From: Crateriforma conspicua
GTDB lineage: Bacteria; Planctomycetota; Planctomycetia; Pirellulales; Pirellulaceae
Length of the DNA: 64,000 bases
Reading direction: 5' to 3'
Assembly: GCF_007752935.1 (NCBI RefSeq)
Contig: NZ_CP036319.1
Location: 4,154,001 to 4,218,000, forward strand
The notes under the pieces are model-generated. The model saw only the letters and a program-made list of their open reading frames with translations, made no database searches and was not told the DNA's origin. Position 1 is the first letter of the stretch, and the number at the start of each line of letters is the position of its first letter. Made by a program: the position numbers and the translations under genes. Shown here in pieces: positions 48,615-56,897 of the stretch.

Positions 48615-50144
48615 ATGGTTTCCGAATTTCACATGCAGCTTGCACCTTGGGCCGTGCGCATCAGCGTGCTGGCATGCCTTCTGTTTTCCGCTATGTCCGT
48701 CCGTGCCGACGCCACGACCCAGCCCAATTTCGTGGTCATCTTCACCGATGACCAGGGATATCAGGATGTCGGCTGTTTCGGGTCGCCCGACATACGCACG
48801 CCACGTCTGGATGCGATGGCGTCGCAGGGGATGAAGTTCACCAGTTTCTATGCGCAACCGATTTGCGGTCCGTCGCGGGCCGCTTTGATGACCGGTTGTT
48901 ATCCAATGCGAGTCGCCGAACGAGGCAATACCAAGCAAGTTCACCCGATTCTGCATCAGGATGAAATCACCGTCGCCGAAGTCTTGAAAACACAAGGCTA
49001 TGCCACCGCATGCTTTGGAAAATGGGACTTGGCCAAGCATTCGCAAACGGATTTCTTTTTGGATCTGTTTCCGACGCGTCAGGGGTTCGACTATTTCTAT
49101 GGCACCCCCACCAGCAACGACCGCTTTGCCAATCTGTACCGCAACGAAAATCTGATCGAACCCAAAACCGACATGGCGACGCTGACGCGGCGTTACACCG
49201 ACGAGGCGATCGGGTTCATGGAGCGTCACCGTGACGAACCATTTTTCGTCTATCTGCCTCACACCATGCCGCACACTCGCCTTGCGGCATCGGACGACTT
49301 CAAAGGATCCAGTCCGCGTGGTTTGTATGGTGATGTGATCGAAGAGATCGATTTCAATGTGGGGCGAATCCTTGATACGGTTGAATCGCTGAAACTCGAC
49401 GATCGCACCTATGTGTTGTTCACCAGCGACAACGGCCCTTGGCTGAACAAAAACAAGAACTTTTCCGATGGGCATTTACCAAAAGATTATGGTGGTTCGG
49501 CCGGACCACTTCGCAGCGGCAAAGTGTCCGTCTTCGAAGGCGGCGTGCGGGTTCCCGCCATCCTTTGGGGACCGGGTCGCGTGCCTGCCGGAACCACGTG
49601 CGAATCGATTGCAACCACCATGGATGTGCTGCCGACCTTTGCCGCATTGTCCGGCGCGGAGGTTCCCTCGGACCGAGTGATCGACGGCAAAGATATTCGC
49701 CATCTATTCCACGGTGACTTTTCCGCGGCCGATCCCGATCGGGCGTACTTTTACTACTTGCGCATTCATTTACAGGCGGTCCGCCAAGGCAAATGGAAAC
49801 TTCACTTGCCGCGGGCAAAGGAACCGATCGGCGCCGCCCCGTTCGGTCGCAACACGCACATCGCGCCGGCGGATCGCGTTGGCTTTGCACAGCCCTTCCT
49901 GGTCGACCTGGAAAACGATCTTGGTGAAACCACCGATGTTTCCGACCAGAATCCCCAAGTCGTCCGGCGGCTGGTCGCCCTTGCCGACGCCATGCGAAAG
50001 GACTTGGGTGACTTCGACCGTGTCGGGGACAAGATGCGATTCTTTGATCTGACGGGTCCACGTCCAACACGACCTCCGGTTCCCGCCCCGCGCAAACCCG
50101 CTGCAAAACAATCGAAGCATCTATCCACTGACAAGGCAAAATAG
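48615..50144 (+). CDS. S1 family sulfatase
   Basis: The 509-aa product has a leader (VRISVLACLLFSAMSVRADA), NFVVIFTDDQGYQDVGCFG, and the formylglycine motif C-G-P-S-R near residue 84 (PICGPSRAALMTGCYPMR). The usual GKWHLG block is GKWDLAK, a less common variant in which the active-site His is replaced by Asp. FTSDNGPW is present. A Lys/Pro-rich tail ends the protein. An alternative start at 48633 (MQLAPWAV) would shorten the leader. It is separated from the next sulfatase by only two bases. Confidence 0.88.
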   Translation: MVSEFHMQLAPWAVRISVLACLLFSAMSVRADATTQPNFVVIFTDDQGYQDVGCFGSPDIRTPRLDAMASQGMKFTSFYAQPICGPSRAALMTGCYPMRVAERGNTKQVHPILHQDEITVAEVLKTQGYATACFGKWDLAKHSQTDFFLDLFPTRQGFDYFYGTPTSNDRFANLYRNENLIEPKTDMATLTRRYTDEAIGFMERHRDEPFFVYLPHTMPHTRLAASDDFKGSSPRGLYGDVIEEIDFNVGRILDTVESLKLDDRTYVLFTSDNGPWLNKNKNFSDGHLPKDYGGSAGPLRSGKVSVFEGGVRVPAILWGPGRVPAGTTCESIATTMDVLPTFAALSGAEVPSDRVIDGKDIRHLFHGDFSAADPDRAYFYYLRIHLQAVRQGKWKLHLPRAKEPIGAAPFGRNTHIAPADRVGFAQPFLVDLENDLGETTDVSDQNPQVVRRLVALADAMRKDLGDFDRVGDKMRFFDLTGPRPTRPPVPAPRKPAAKQSKHLSTDKAK

Positions 50145-50146
50145 CC

Positions 50147-51559
50147 ATGAGCCGAATCAAGACGACCGCTTTTGCATCGATCTGGTTGATCTTGCTGTGT
50201 TTGCATCGTGTCCCGGTCGATGCCGCACAGCCCAACTTTGTGGTGATCTTTACCGACGATCAAGGTTACGGCGACCTTGGCTGTTTCGGCGGTGACCATA
50301 TCGACACGCCGAACATCGATCAGATGGCGACCGAAGGCATGAAGCTGACCAGCTTTTATGTGGCCGCCCCCGTTTGCACACCGTCACGCGCCGCATTGAT
50401 GACCGGGTGCTATCCCAAGCGGATCGATATGGCGACCGGTTCAAATTTCGGTGTCTTGCTTGCCGGCGATCGAAAAGGAATGAATCCGGACGAGATAACG
50501 ATCGCCGAAGTCATGCGGTCCGCCGGATACAGCACAGGGATCTTCGGCAAGTGGCACCTGGGTGACCAGCCGGCGTTTTTGCCGACCAAACAGGGCTTCG
50601 ACGAATACTTTGGAATCCCTTACAGCCACGACATCCATCCGTTTCACCCCCGACAAAGCCATTACAACTTTCCGCCACTGCCGCTGCTGAAAAACGACAC
50701 GGTGGTGGAAATGGAACCCGACGCCGACTTCCTGACCAAGCGTGTCACCGAGGCCGCGGTCTCGTTCATCGAACGTCATCAAAATGCACCGTTCTTTCTG
50801 TACGTCCCGCACCCGATTCCCCACGCACCGCTGCACGCATCACCCCCGTTCATGAAAGGCGTCGCCGAGGAAACGCTCGACGCAATCAACGCCGAAGACG
50901 GAAACATTGACTATCGCACACGTGACAAGATCTATCATCAAGCCATCGCGGAAATCGATTGGTCCGTGGGACAGATCCTTAGCACATTGAAAGCCAACGG
51001 CCTGGACGAAAACACGTTCGTCCTGTTCACCTCCGACAACGGACCGCCCAAAAACTCGTTGTTCGCCAGTGCGGGCCCGCTACGAGGCAACAAGGGAACC
51101 ACGTTCGAAGGCGGAATGCGAGAGCCCACGGTGGTTCGGTGGCCCGGCAAAATCCCGGCCGGTCAGACCAATGACGAACTGATGACGACGATGGATTTGC
51201 TGCCCACGTTCGCGAAGTTGGCCGGAGCATCCGTTCCCAGCGATCGCGTGATCGATGGCAAAGACATTTGGCCCACGCTGATCGGCAAGACTGCGACACC
51301 GCACGAGTGTTTCTTTTACCACCGCGGCAACACGCTTGCGGCGGTTCGGTGCGGCAATTGGAAATTGCACACCAATCTTGGCAAGGCCACGCAGTTGTTT
51401 GATTTGTCGACGGACGTCGGCGAAACGAAGAACGTGATCGGCTCGCACCCCGATGTAGTCGCTCGCCTGCAACGGCACCTTGCCGCATTCGCCCGGGACA
51501 TCGCCGACAACAGTCGCCCCGCCGCGTTCGTCGACGATCCCAAACCGCTGTCGAAGTAG
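50147..51559 (+). CDS. S1 family sulfatase
   Basis: This 470-aa exported sulfatase has a signal peptide (about residues 1-25, ending VPVDAA), NFVVIFTDDQGYGDLGCFG, the motif C-T-P-S-R near residue 77 (APVCTPSRAALMTGCYPKR), FGKWHLGDQ, and FTSDNGPPKNS. It resembles the immediately preceding sulfatase in the N-terminal and active-site blocks, suggesting they derive from a tandem duplication. It is the last gene of the glycan cluster; downstream lies a degenerate region. No sulfatase-maturing enzyme is in the window, so maturation depends on one encoded elsewhere. Confidence 0.91.
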   Translation: MSRIKTTAFASIWLILLCLHRVPVDAAQPNFVVIFTDDQGYGDLGCFGGDHIDTPNIDQMATEGMKLTSFYVAAPVCTPSRAALMTGCYPKRIDMATGSNFGVLLAGDRKGMNPDEITIAEVMRSAGYSTGIFGKWHLGDQPAFLPTKQGFDEYFGIPYSHDIHPFHPRQSHYNFPPLPLLKNDTVVEMEPDADFLTKRVTEAAVSFIERHQNAPFFLYVPHPIPHAPLHASPPFMKGVAEETLDAINAEDGNIDYRTRDKIYHQAIAEIDWSVGQILSTLKANGLDENTFVLFTSDNGPPKNSLFASAGPLRGNKGTTFEGGMREPTVVRWPGKIPAGQTNDELMTTMDLLPTFAKLAGASVPSDRVIDGKDIWPTLIGKTATPHECFFYHRGNTLAAVRCGNWKLHTNLGKATQLFDLSTDVGETKNVIGSHPDVVARLQRHLAAFARDIADNSRPAAFVDDPKPLSK

Positions 51560-51660
51560 GCTTGAATCAACCATGGCATCGGAAAGTCGCATCTTCGTCG
51601 CAGAGTGCGATTTTGGCTCGAATGCGGTGTCATCAACAACGACGCCACCAATTCAGAGGA

Positions 51661-51882
51661 TCTTCTTCAACTTCTTTGAACCGCGCATGGTGCATGCAAT
51701 CCGTCGCAGCGGCACTTCCCACAGACCACCCACTTCGCGAGCCTATCAGCAAAAGCGCCCAAATGCATCGGAGCGACGGGCTGGCATACATCAACAGCGG
51801 ACACTACGAGGGTGATCACTGGCTGGAGACCTTTGGTCTTTACGTGGTCAAGCGTGTCGGTGTCAGCAGTGTCGGCAATTGA
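51661..51882 (+). pseudogene. C-terminal remnant of a DUF2891-family protein
   Basis: The frame encodes NRAWCMQSVAAALPTDHPLR, and later SGHYEGDHWLETFGLYVV before a TGA at 51880. This is the pattern of the DUF2891 C-terminus (a RAWC block followed by GxHWLATFAVY). The expected ~250 N-terminal residues are missing: the sequence before 51661 has no matching frame and abuts the sulfatase stop codon. An upstream ATG at 51562 keeps the frame open but adds unrelated residues. It is therefore a 5'-truncated relic. Confidence 0.6.
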
Positions 51883-52185
51883 TTGTGCCGATTCATCCAG
51901 CAAGACCAACCGCGGTTTTTCGCTTGAGTCTCGGGCTGCTGATCACCGCTGCATTCATCGAACCGGGGACCGGGATCCACGCATGCGTCGGCGGAAATAG
52001 CAGCCCGTACTGACGCACTGCTTCCCCAACTCCTCTCCGGTGAACTTCCCGTTCCCGAAGCCCTCCCACAGGCCGAGGAGATGCCCGCGTGATGATATGG
52101 AAACGGAGAGACGCCGAGTTCGCAGAGCAGGGATCGATCCAGAGTCCTCTGCGCTCTCCTTGTTTCAAACCACAATGGCGATGTA
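51883..52185. other. Degenerate intergenic sequence
   Basis: About 300 bp between the DUF2891 relic and the octamer element. The minus strand reads PRLVLLDESAQS near 51895, faintly like an ABC-ATPase Walker B, but nothing else supports a gene. No RNA or regulatory element was identified. Confidence 0.35.
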
Positions 52186-52401
52186 TTTTTGAACGCAAAG
52201 ACGCAAAGACGCAAAGACGCAAAGACGCAAAGACGCAAAGACGCGAAGACGCGAAGACGCGAAGACGCGAAGACGCAGGGACGCAAAGATTTTTAACAAG
52301 CTACGGACCTACGGAACAAAATTCACATAATCGTTGGTCAAGGAATGAAAAAACAAACCACCCTTTGCGTCTTACCGTCCTTGCGTCTTTGCGTTCAAAA
52401 A
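52186..52401. repeat. Inverted-repeat element containing a 12-unit octamer array
   Basis: The left arm at 52186-52211 starts TTTTTGAACGCAAAGACG, and its reverse complement recurs at 52376-52401 with 24 of 26 positions matching. The left arm runs into a tandem array of the 8-mer ACGCAAAG at 52193-52288: six copies, then four ACGCGAAG variants, ACGCAGGG and a final ACGCAAAG. The element ends ten bases before the start codon of the hsdR relic. Such CGCAAAGA octamer tracts occur as dispersed repeats in planctomycetes and other bacteria. No transposase gene is associated. Confidence 0.8.
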
Positions 52402-52830
52402 GCCCGATCAATGATCACAAAAGGCCAGCTCAAACAGCTTTCTCTCGACTGGTTCCGCGAGACGGGCTGTGCATATGCTAACGGCGTGGACATATCGCCC
52501 GACGGAGACGATCCAGAACGGGATGACTATCGATTCATCATCTATAAAGATCGATTGGCCGAAGCAGTGGCTTGACTGAATCCTGATCTTCCGCAATCGG
52601 CCGTCGATGATGTCGAGCACGTTGACGCCAATCCCGTTCATCCCAGCTTGGAACAAAACAACCGACAACTGCACAGGCTTTACACCAGCGACGTCAAAGT
52701 CGAATACAACGCCGATGATGGCAAGGAAACGATCCACGCTGAAATCATCGACTTTCGAAACTCGGCGGGCGACGACTTGCTGGTCATCAATCAGTTCCAC
52801 CGAGTCCGCGAACTCCGAGCCAGCTGCGTA

Positions 52831-53030
52831 CCGGCGGCTAGCGCCTTGCCGCTCACAAAAAATGAAGTGCAACCCGGATCGCGAAAGGCGGGCGTGTTCT
52901 GGCACACGCAGGGCAGCGGCAGGGCGCATTTTCATGTGCCGCTATGCGGGAAAGCGGCTGCCTCGATTTCTGAGCGGCATGGCGCTAGCCGCCGGTTTGA
53001 TGGTAGTGAGTTAAAACGTTGCGCAACGAA
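52831..53030 (+). repeat. 200-bp repeat unit, copy 1
   Basis: The unit starts CCGGCGGCTAGCGCCTTGCC and is followed immediately by copy 2. It carries a 25-bp arm at 52831-52855 whose reverse complement lies at 52971-52995 (one mismatch). Between the arms is the hsdR Walker A segment, here with GSGR in place of GSGK. Confidence 0.85.
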
Positions 53031-53230
53031 CCCGCGGCTAGCGCCTTGACGCTCACAAAAGATGAAGTGCAACCCGGTTCGCGAAAGGCGGGTGTGTTCT
53101 GGCACACGCAGGGCAGCGGCAAGACCCATTTCCATGTGCCGCTATGCGGGAAAGCGGCTGCCTCGATTTCTGAGCGGCATGGCGCTAGCCGCCGGTTTGA
53201 TGGTAGTGAGTTAAAACGTTGCGCAACGAA
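53031..53230 (+). repeat. 200-bp repeat unit, copy 2 (tandem)
   Basis: Offset from copy 1 by exactly 200 bp and differing from it at only about a dozen positions. It encodes the intact GSGKT form. A further copy of just the left end follows at 53231-53257, after which the similarity stops. Confidence 0.85.
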
Positions 53231-53388
53231 CCCGCGGCTAGCGCCTTGCGGCTCACAAGTCTGTTGGGCTGTTTCTGAATTTCATGCGGTACTTCGTCCT
53301 GTTTCAGGATGATGGAGACTTGCTGAACAGAAAGATCGCCGGCTACGATCAGTTCCACGGAGTCCGCGAACGCCGAGCCAACCACGTA

Positions 53389-53588
53389 CCGGCGGCTAGC
53401 GCCTTGCCGCTCACAAAAAATGAAGTGCATCCCGGTTCGCGAAAGGCGGGTGTGTTCTGGCACACGCAGGGCAGCGGCAAGACCCATTTCCATGTGCCGC
53501 TATGCGGGAAAGCGGCTGCCTCGATTTCTGAGCGGCAAGGCGCTAGCCGCCGGTTTGGTCGTAGTGAGTTCAAACGTTGCCCAACGAA
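53389..53588 (+). repeat. 200-bp repeat unit, copy 3
   Basis: Separated from copy 2 by hsdR-derived sequence. Its inverted arms (53389-53413 and 53529-53553) are a perfect 25-bp match. Similarity to copy 1 extends about 40 bp further upstream, into the QFHxVRExRA-coding part of hsdR, showing that the copied unit included host gene sequence. A left-end copy follows again at 53589-53614. Confidence 0.85.
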
Positions 53589-53837
53589 CCCGCGGCTAGC
53601 GCCTTGCGGCTCACTAGTTTCTGAACCCGACGCTGGTCGTGGTCACTGACCGCAACAAATTTGGACGGCCAACTTTACCAACAATTCTGCATGGACATCG
53701 GCAGCTAGCGGCTTGCGGCTCAAGACTTTAGACGCCGCGATCGTGAAGAACACAACGGTCGACCAAAAGCTCATCCACGGGTTTGCAACCGTGGCTACAA
53801 CATGGCGTCCCATCGGGACGAACGCGCGCTCACCGAG

Positions 53838-53965
53838 TCGCTACGTCGGAGCCGAAGAGGTGGAAGATGACGACGCCCATTTTGCCGAAAAGATAAAGGA
53901 ACCCGCCCGCGAGTTAGCCACTCAATTTCACGAGTCCGAAAAACTGCACGCAGCGCAAGAAAAGA
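53838..53965 (+). pseudogene. hsdM: C-terminal remnant of a type I DNA methyltransferase subunit (hsdM)
   Basis: The frame reads SRYVGAEEVEDDDAHFAEKI and continues to LATQFHESEKLHAAQEK, the pattern of the HsdM C-terminus (GRYVG, EDDGxPFEEK, then LxxQFxES). No methyltransferase motifs (NPPF and so on) remain anywhere nearby. It is in the same orientation as the hsdR relic, consistent with a lost type I restriction-modification locus. It runs into the terminator hairpin at 53961. Confidence 0.6.
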
Positions 53966-53998
53966 GCCAAACGCCTGTATTTTCGGCGTTTGGCTTTT
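53961..53998. terminator. Bidirectional-looking terminator after the tRNA gene
   Basis: An 11-bp perfect stem (AGCCAAACGCC at 53965-53975 with GGCGTTTGGCT at 53985-53995) is flanked by A-rich and T-rich runs. Read on the minus strand it follows the tRNA and ends GGCTCTTTTCTT. Confidence 0.7.
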
Positions 53999-54025
53999 CA
54001 AGTCTGGGCGCGTCTTGCCCTGGAA

Positions 54026-54099
54026 TAGCGGCAGAGGGACTCGAACCCCCGACACGCGGATTATGATTCCGCTGCTCTAACCAGCTGAGCTATGCCGCC
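54026..54099 (-). tRNA. tRNA with CAT anticodon, probably elongator tRNA-Met
   Basis: The minus strand folds as a cloverleaf: acceptor GGCGGCA/TGCCGCT with A discriminator, D arm GCTCAGCTGGTTAGAGC, anticodon arm GCGGA-ATCATAA-TCCGC with anticodon CAT, and T arm containing GGTTCGAGTCC. CCA is not encoded. The anticodon stem GCGGA/TCCGC is typical of elongator tRNA-Met; tRNA-Ile2 (lysidine-modified CAT) cannot be wholly excluded, nor can initiator by anticodon alone, though the three G-C pairs of initiator stems are absent. Confidence 0.92.
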
Positions 54100-54255
54100 G
54101 TGGTGGCTGATTCGGCGAGGCGTTGAACGCCGTCGGCCGAACGTGACGTGGAAGGCTGCCCGTCGCCAGGCTGGCCGCGTCAAGCCGGGGATTCTAGCGT
54201 CACACCGGCCTGGTCGCCAAGGCCACAATGCCACAAAACTGGCGGGCCCAATCCG

Positions 54256-54975
54256 CTACTGCAGGACCAGCACGCCGGGGTCGATTCGCAGGATCATCAC
54301 GCTGCGGTGCCCGTCTTGCACATGCGTCGGATGGATCGCTCGTGTCTCCGCGGCCCCCAACAACACCCAACGACCGACCGGCACTCGAGTGGTCGTGTCC
54401 AACTGGAACGGTGACGGGTTCTGGGTCTGCAATTTCGCGGCAATTTGCAATTCCCCAACATCAGTGGTGTTCAACAACGTCAGCGACACATTTAGCGATC
54501 CGTAGCGTCCGGTCCCGCTGACCATCGCCCGCTGGCCGACCGACGTCGTCAACGCGTTGGACGCGCCGATCACCATCCGTCCGAACCCGGCCGCGGCCAA
54601 ACCGTCGGCTGCTGGACCGTCATAGGCCGCACGGTTTGCGTCGTCGGATTCGATCAACCACAACACCTGCACACGAGCTTCCTTCATCGGGATTTGACCT
54701 CCCCGATCCTGGACGACCATTCCCGAAGGATTGGTCACAGCACGCCGGTCCGCGGCAACATTGGCGGATGTGACATTTGCCGGCTGAACGCTTGCCCGCG
54801 AAACGCTGGCCGGAGCTTCGCCGAAGCGGGTCGACGACGGAGTGGATGCCTGTGAGTCGGCGCGGAGGTCACTCGGTTGGGACTGACCGAGACGTGGAGG
54901 CTGTGCAACGGCCACCGTCCAACACAATGCCGTCAGTGCGATCCCTGTCAAAGCTGGAAACATCACACGCCGCAT
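54256..54975 (-). CDS. Exported protein of unknown function, about 239 aa
   Basis: The frame is open from 55428, but the likely start is the ATG at 54975 (MRRVMFPALTGIALTALCWTVAVAQ), which begins a good signal peptide cleaved near residue 25. A Ser/Ala/Gln-rich low-complexity part (about 26-95) follows. The C-terminal beta-rich domain contains ARVQVLWLIESDD, GSLNVSLTLLNTTDVGELQIAAKLQTQ and PVGRWVLLGAAETR, a pattern reminiscent of the C-terminal part of secretin-like or secretin-associated planctomycete proteins, but not strongly enough to name. It stands alone between the tRNA and the AI-2E permease gene. Confidence 0.6.
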   Translation of the reverse strand: MRRVMFPALTGIALTALCWTVAVAQPPRLGQSQPSDLRADSQASTPSSTRFGEAPASVSRASVQPANVTSANVAADRRAVTNPSGMVVQDRGGQIPMKEARVQVLWLIESDDANRAAYDGPAADGLAAAGFGRMVIGASNALTTSVGQRAMVSGTGRYGSLNVSLTLLNTTDVGELQIAAKLQTQNPSPFQLDTTTRVPVGRWVLLGAAETRAIHPTHVQDGHRSVMILRIDPGVLVLQ

Positions 54976-55244
54976 CGTGGTATCCCTATTTTGGTGGCTT
55001 GTCATTTTTCGGTGGCTTGTCATTGCCGATTGTCTTGAAGGTTCCTTCGCGACCATCGCCGTGCTGAATCGTGTTCCGACGGATCCTGCGATGGCATCAC
55101 GCGATCGAAATCCTGGTGCACCACCCCCGCCCCATCTCTGTCGATTGATGACGTCTGTCACCATGATAGTCGTTCTCGGACGCGTGCTTTGACTTTGGAC
55201 GCTCGATTGGCCCGGCGGGTTCCCCGATACGGCGAAGCTTTCTT

Positions 55245-56459
55245 CTACGCGGCCGACGATCCCGAGTCGATCGGGGTGAATCGCTGTCGCACCAACTGCA
55301 GCAATGCATAGAAGAACGCGGCGATCATTGGCCCCAAAAAGATTCCCCAAAGCCCCAAAAACTGAACAGCACCGATGACCGAAACCAGTGCGACCAGTGG
55401 ATGCAACGACGCCTCGGTACCGATCCATTTTGCTTTGATGATGTTGTCGACCGAGCCGACCACGATGAACCCGTAGATCAACAAACCCGCGCAGGCGGCG
55501 TAACGACCGTCGAAGGCAAGATAGATGGAGATCGCCGTCACCACCGAACCGGCACCCAAGAACGGAACGAACGAAAAGAACATCGTCAGCGCGGCCATCA
55601 AAAAGACGTTCGGAACGCCGGCCACCGCATAGCCGATGCCCGCCAAGACGGCTTGGGCCAGTCCCGCAACGACGCTGCCCATGACGACGCCGCGACAGAC
55701 ACGCCCGAAACGATCGATCAACTTGTCTTCGTCGCGACGGCCCAGCGGCGAAAGCCGATGCAATTCTGCCATGATCGAATCGCCATCGGCAAAGAAGTAG
55801 TACAACGCCATCATGGCCACAAAGATGCTGATCCCCAGATGAATCAAGTTGGCGATCAAACCAGCCGTCTTTTCGTACAGCCCCGATGCCATCCCCTGCA
55901 TCCCCTTGCCCGCGAATTCGCGCAGTCGAACTTTGTCGTCATCACCGATACGCCCATAGGCTTGCATGCCTTTGCGGACGATCCAATGCTGTTCCCATTG
56001 GTCGATTCGTTTGGCCCAAACCGAATGCTCGGGATCTTCGACGACCTGCATCAAAGATTCGCTGATGTCGAACAACTGGGTCCCGGCAACAGCCAACGCG
56101 CCGGCGATGGGCAGACAGATCAGAAAAAAGATGATCGACGCGGCTATCCCCGCGGCAACACGCCGGTGACCACCGACCTTGCTTTGAATCCAGTCGTGGA
56201 AAGGATGAAACAGTACCGCAAGAATCGCCGCAGAGACCAATGCCATCAGGAACGGTTGCACGATTCGATAAAACACCACACCGACCAGCAAGCACAACGC
56301 GATCAGCGCATAACCGGAAAGGTTCAGCCGACCGCTGCCTTCCGCGGGTTGCGATTCTTGCCCCCGGTTGTCTTCGCCGGATGACCGGCGGGAAGCTTGA
56401 TCGGTCGATCGGACTTCCGCGCCGCTGCCGTCTGCAGATTTGTCGTTGGACTGGTTCAT
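55245..56459 (-). CDS. AI-2E family transporter (PerM/YdiK-like)
   Basis: This ~404-aa protein has eight or so hydrophobic segments in the AI-2E exporter arrangement: two at the N-terminus (LSGYALIALCLLVGVVFYRIVQPFLMALVSAAILAVLFHPFHDWI), one pair around VAAGIAASIIFFLICLPIAGALAVAG, a long soluble region, then the C-terminal cluster with VMGSVVAGLAQAVLAGIGYAVAG and FLGLWGIFLGPMIAAFFYALLQ. The GIFLGPxI motif is typical. Family members export small molecules or act as ion antiporters; no substrate can be assigned. The start is ATG at 56459 (MNQSNDKSADG); an in-frame GTG at 56504 would add 15 residues. The first ~50 residues are polar and probably disordered. Confidence 0.85.
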   Translation of the reverse strand: MNQSNDKSADGSGAEVRSTDQASRRSSGEDNRGQESQPAEGSGRLNLSGYALIALCLLVGVVFYRIVQPFLMALVSAAILAVLFHPFHDWIQSKVGGHRRVAAGIAASIIFFLICLPIAGALAVAGTQLFDISESLMQVVEDPEHSVWAKRIDQWEQHWIVRKGMQAYGRIGDDDKVRLREFAGKGMQGMASGLYEKTAGLIANLIHLGISIFVAMMALYYFFADGDSIMAELHRLSPLGRRDEDKLIDRFGRVCRGVVMGSVVAGLAQAVLAGIGYAVAGVPNVFLMAALTMFFSFVPFLGAGSVVTAISIYLAFDGRYAACAGLLIYGFIVVGSVDNIIKAKWIGTEASLHPLVALVSVIGAVQFLGLWGIFLGPMIAAFFYALLQLVRQRFTPIDSGSSAA

Positions 56460-56504
56460 CGACGCTTCGTCTTCGCGTTGCAAAGGTTCTGATGGTCTTG
56501 CCAC

Positions 56505-56897
56505 GTTCGGTTTTGCCGCGTCGAACCACCTATGATCGGATCATCCGTTCAAATCTTCCGCCGTTCATGCGGATCCGCCATTGGCTTTCATATCAGTCGA
56601 CCGCTGCGGTCACCAGATGACGGCGAACGGCGAACCGTTCGTCGGTATTCGCGTCGATCGCCATGCCCACTTGTCCAGCGGCTTGCAAAGTTTCCCCTTG
56701 AAGCTTTTCAGAATGGTCGACGTTGCACCGCATTGGGCGATCATCCGACAACCGCGTGGATCTGCCGCGCCGGCTGGGAATGATCGACGGCGTGTTTTTG
56801 CATTGAGACGACTGTGGCACGTCAGTTGCGATTCTTCGAACAGTGATGGCCGCGATGATTTTGGTCATCGAAGCAACCAAACTTGGAATGAAGAGAA
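56505..56897. other. Intergenic region between divergent genes
   Basis: About 390 bp between the AI-2E permease gene and the small membrane protein gene. Frames open here have no family resemblance. Promoters for both sides are expected but none was convincing by eye. Confidence 0.35.

Larger units (their letters stand above)
52411..53699 (+). pseudogene. hsdR: Decayed type I restriction subunit gene (hsdR)
   Basis: Four blocks occur in the order of a type I restriction R subunit. (1) The N-terminus from 52411, MITKGQLKQLSLDWFRETG through DGDDPERDDYR, with a TGA at 52573-52575 and continuing in the same frame (LNPDLPQSAVDDV, HPSLEQNNRQLHRL) to VINQF near 52800. (2) RYFVLFQDDGDLLNRKIAGYDQFH at 53285-53358. 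(3) The Walker A region RKAGVFWHTQGSGKT, present three times. (4) NPTLVVVTDRN then, after a one-base frameshift, NLDGQLYQQFCMDIG at 53630-53695. The rest, including the helicase C-terminal half, is gone. Repeat elements separate the blocks. The gene cannot make a functional nuclease-translocase. Confidence 0.8.

Noticed and set aside
51840-51909. Minus-strand PRLVLLDES peptide suggesting an ABC ATPase
   Set aside because: Only one short motif; no Walker A, signature or further homology in any frame around it.
52193-52288. Tandem repeats resembling a CRISPR array
   Set aside because: The 8-bp units are contiguous with no spacers and no cas genes are nearby.
52831-53588. Insertion sequence with terminal inverted repeats
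   Set aside because: No transposase frame lies between the arms; the enclosed DNA is hsdR-derived, so these are non-autonomous or REP-like elements at most.
52648-53649. Open frames of 97-133 aa across the 200-bp repeats
   Set aside because: They are chance frames through repeats and hsdR debris; the shared C-terminal peptides come from the repeat arms, not from a conserved protein.
54256-55428. Long 390-aa version of the exported protein starting at 55428
   Set aside because: The first ~150 residues look non-coding, and a typical signal peptide begins at the internal ATG at 54975.
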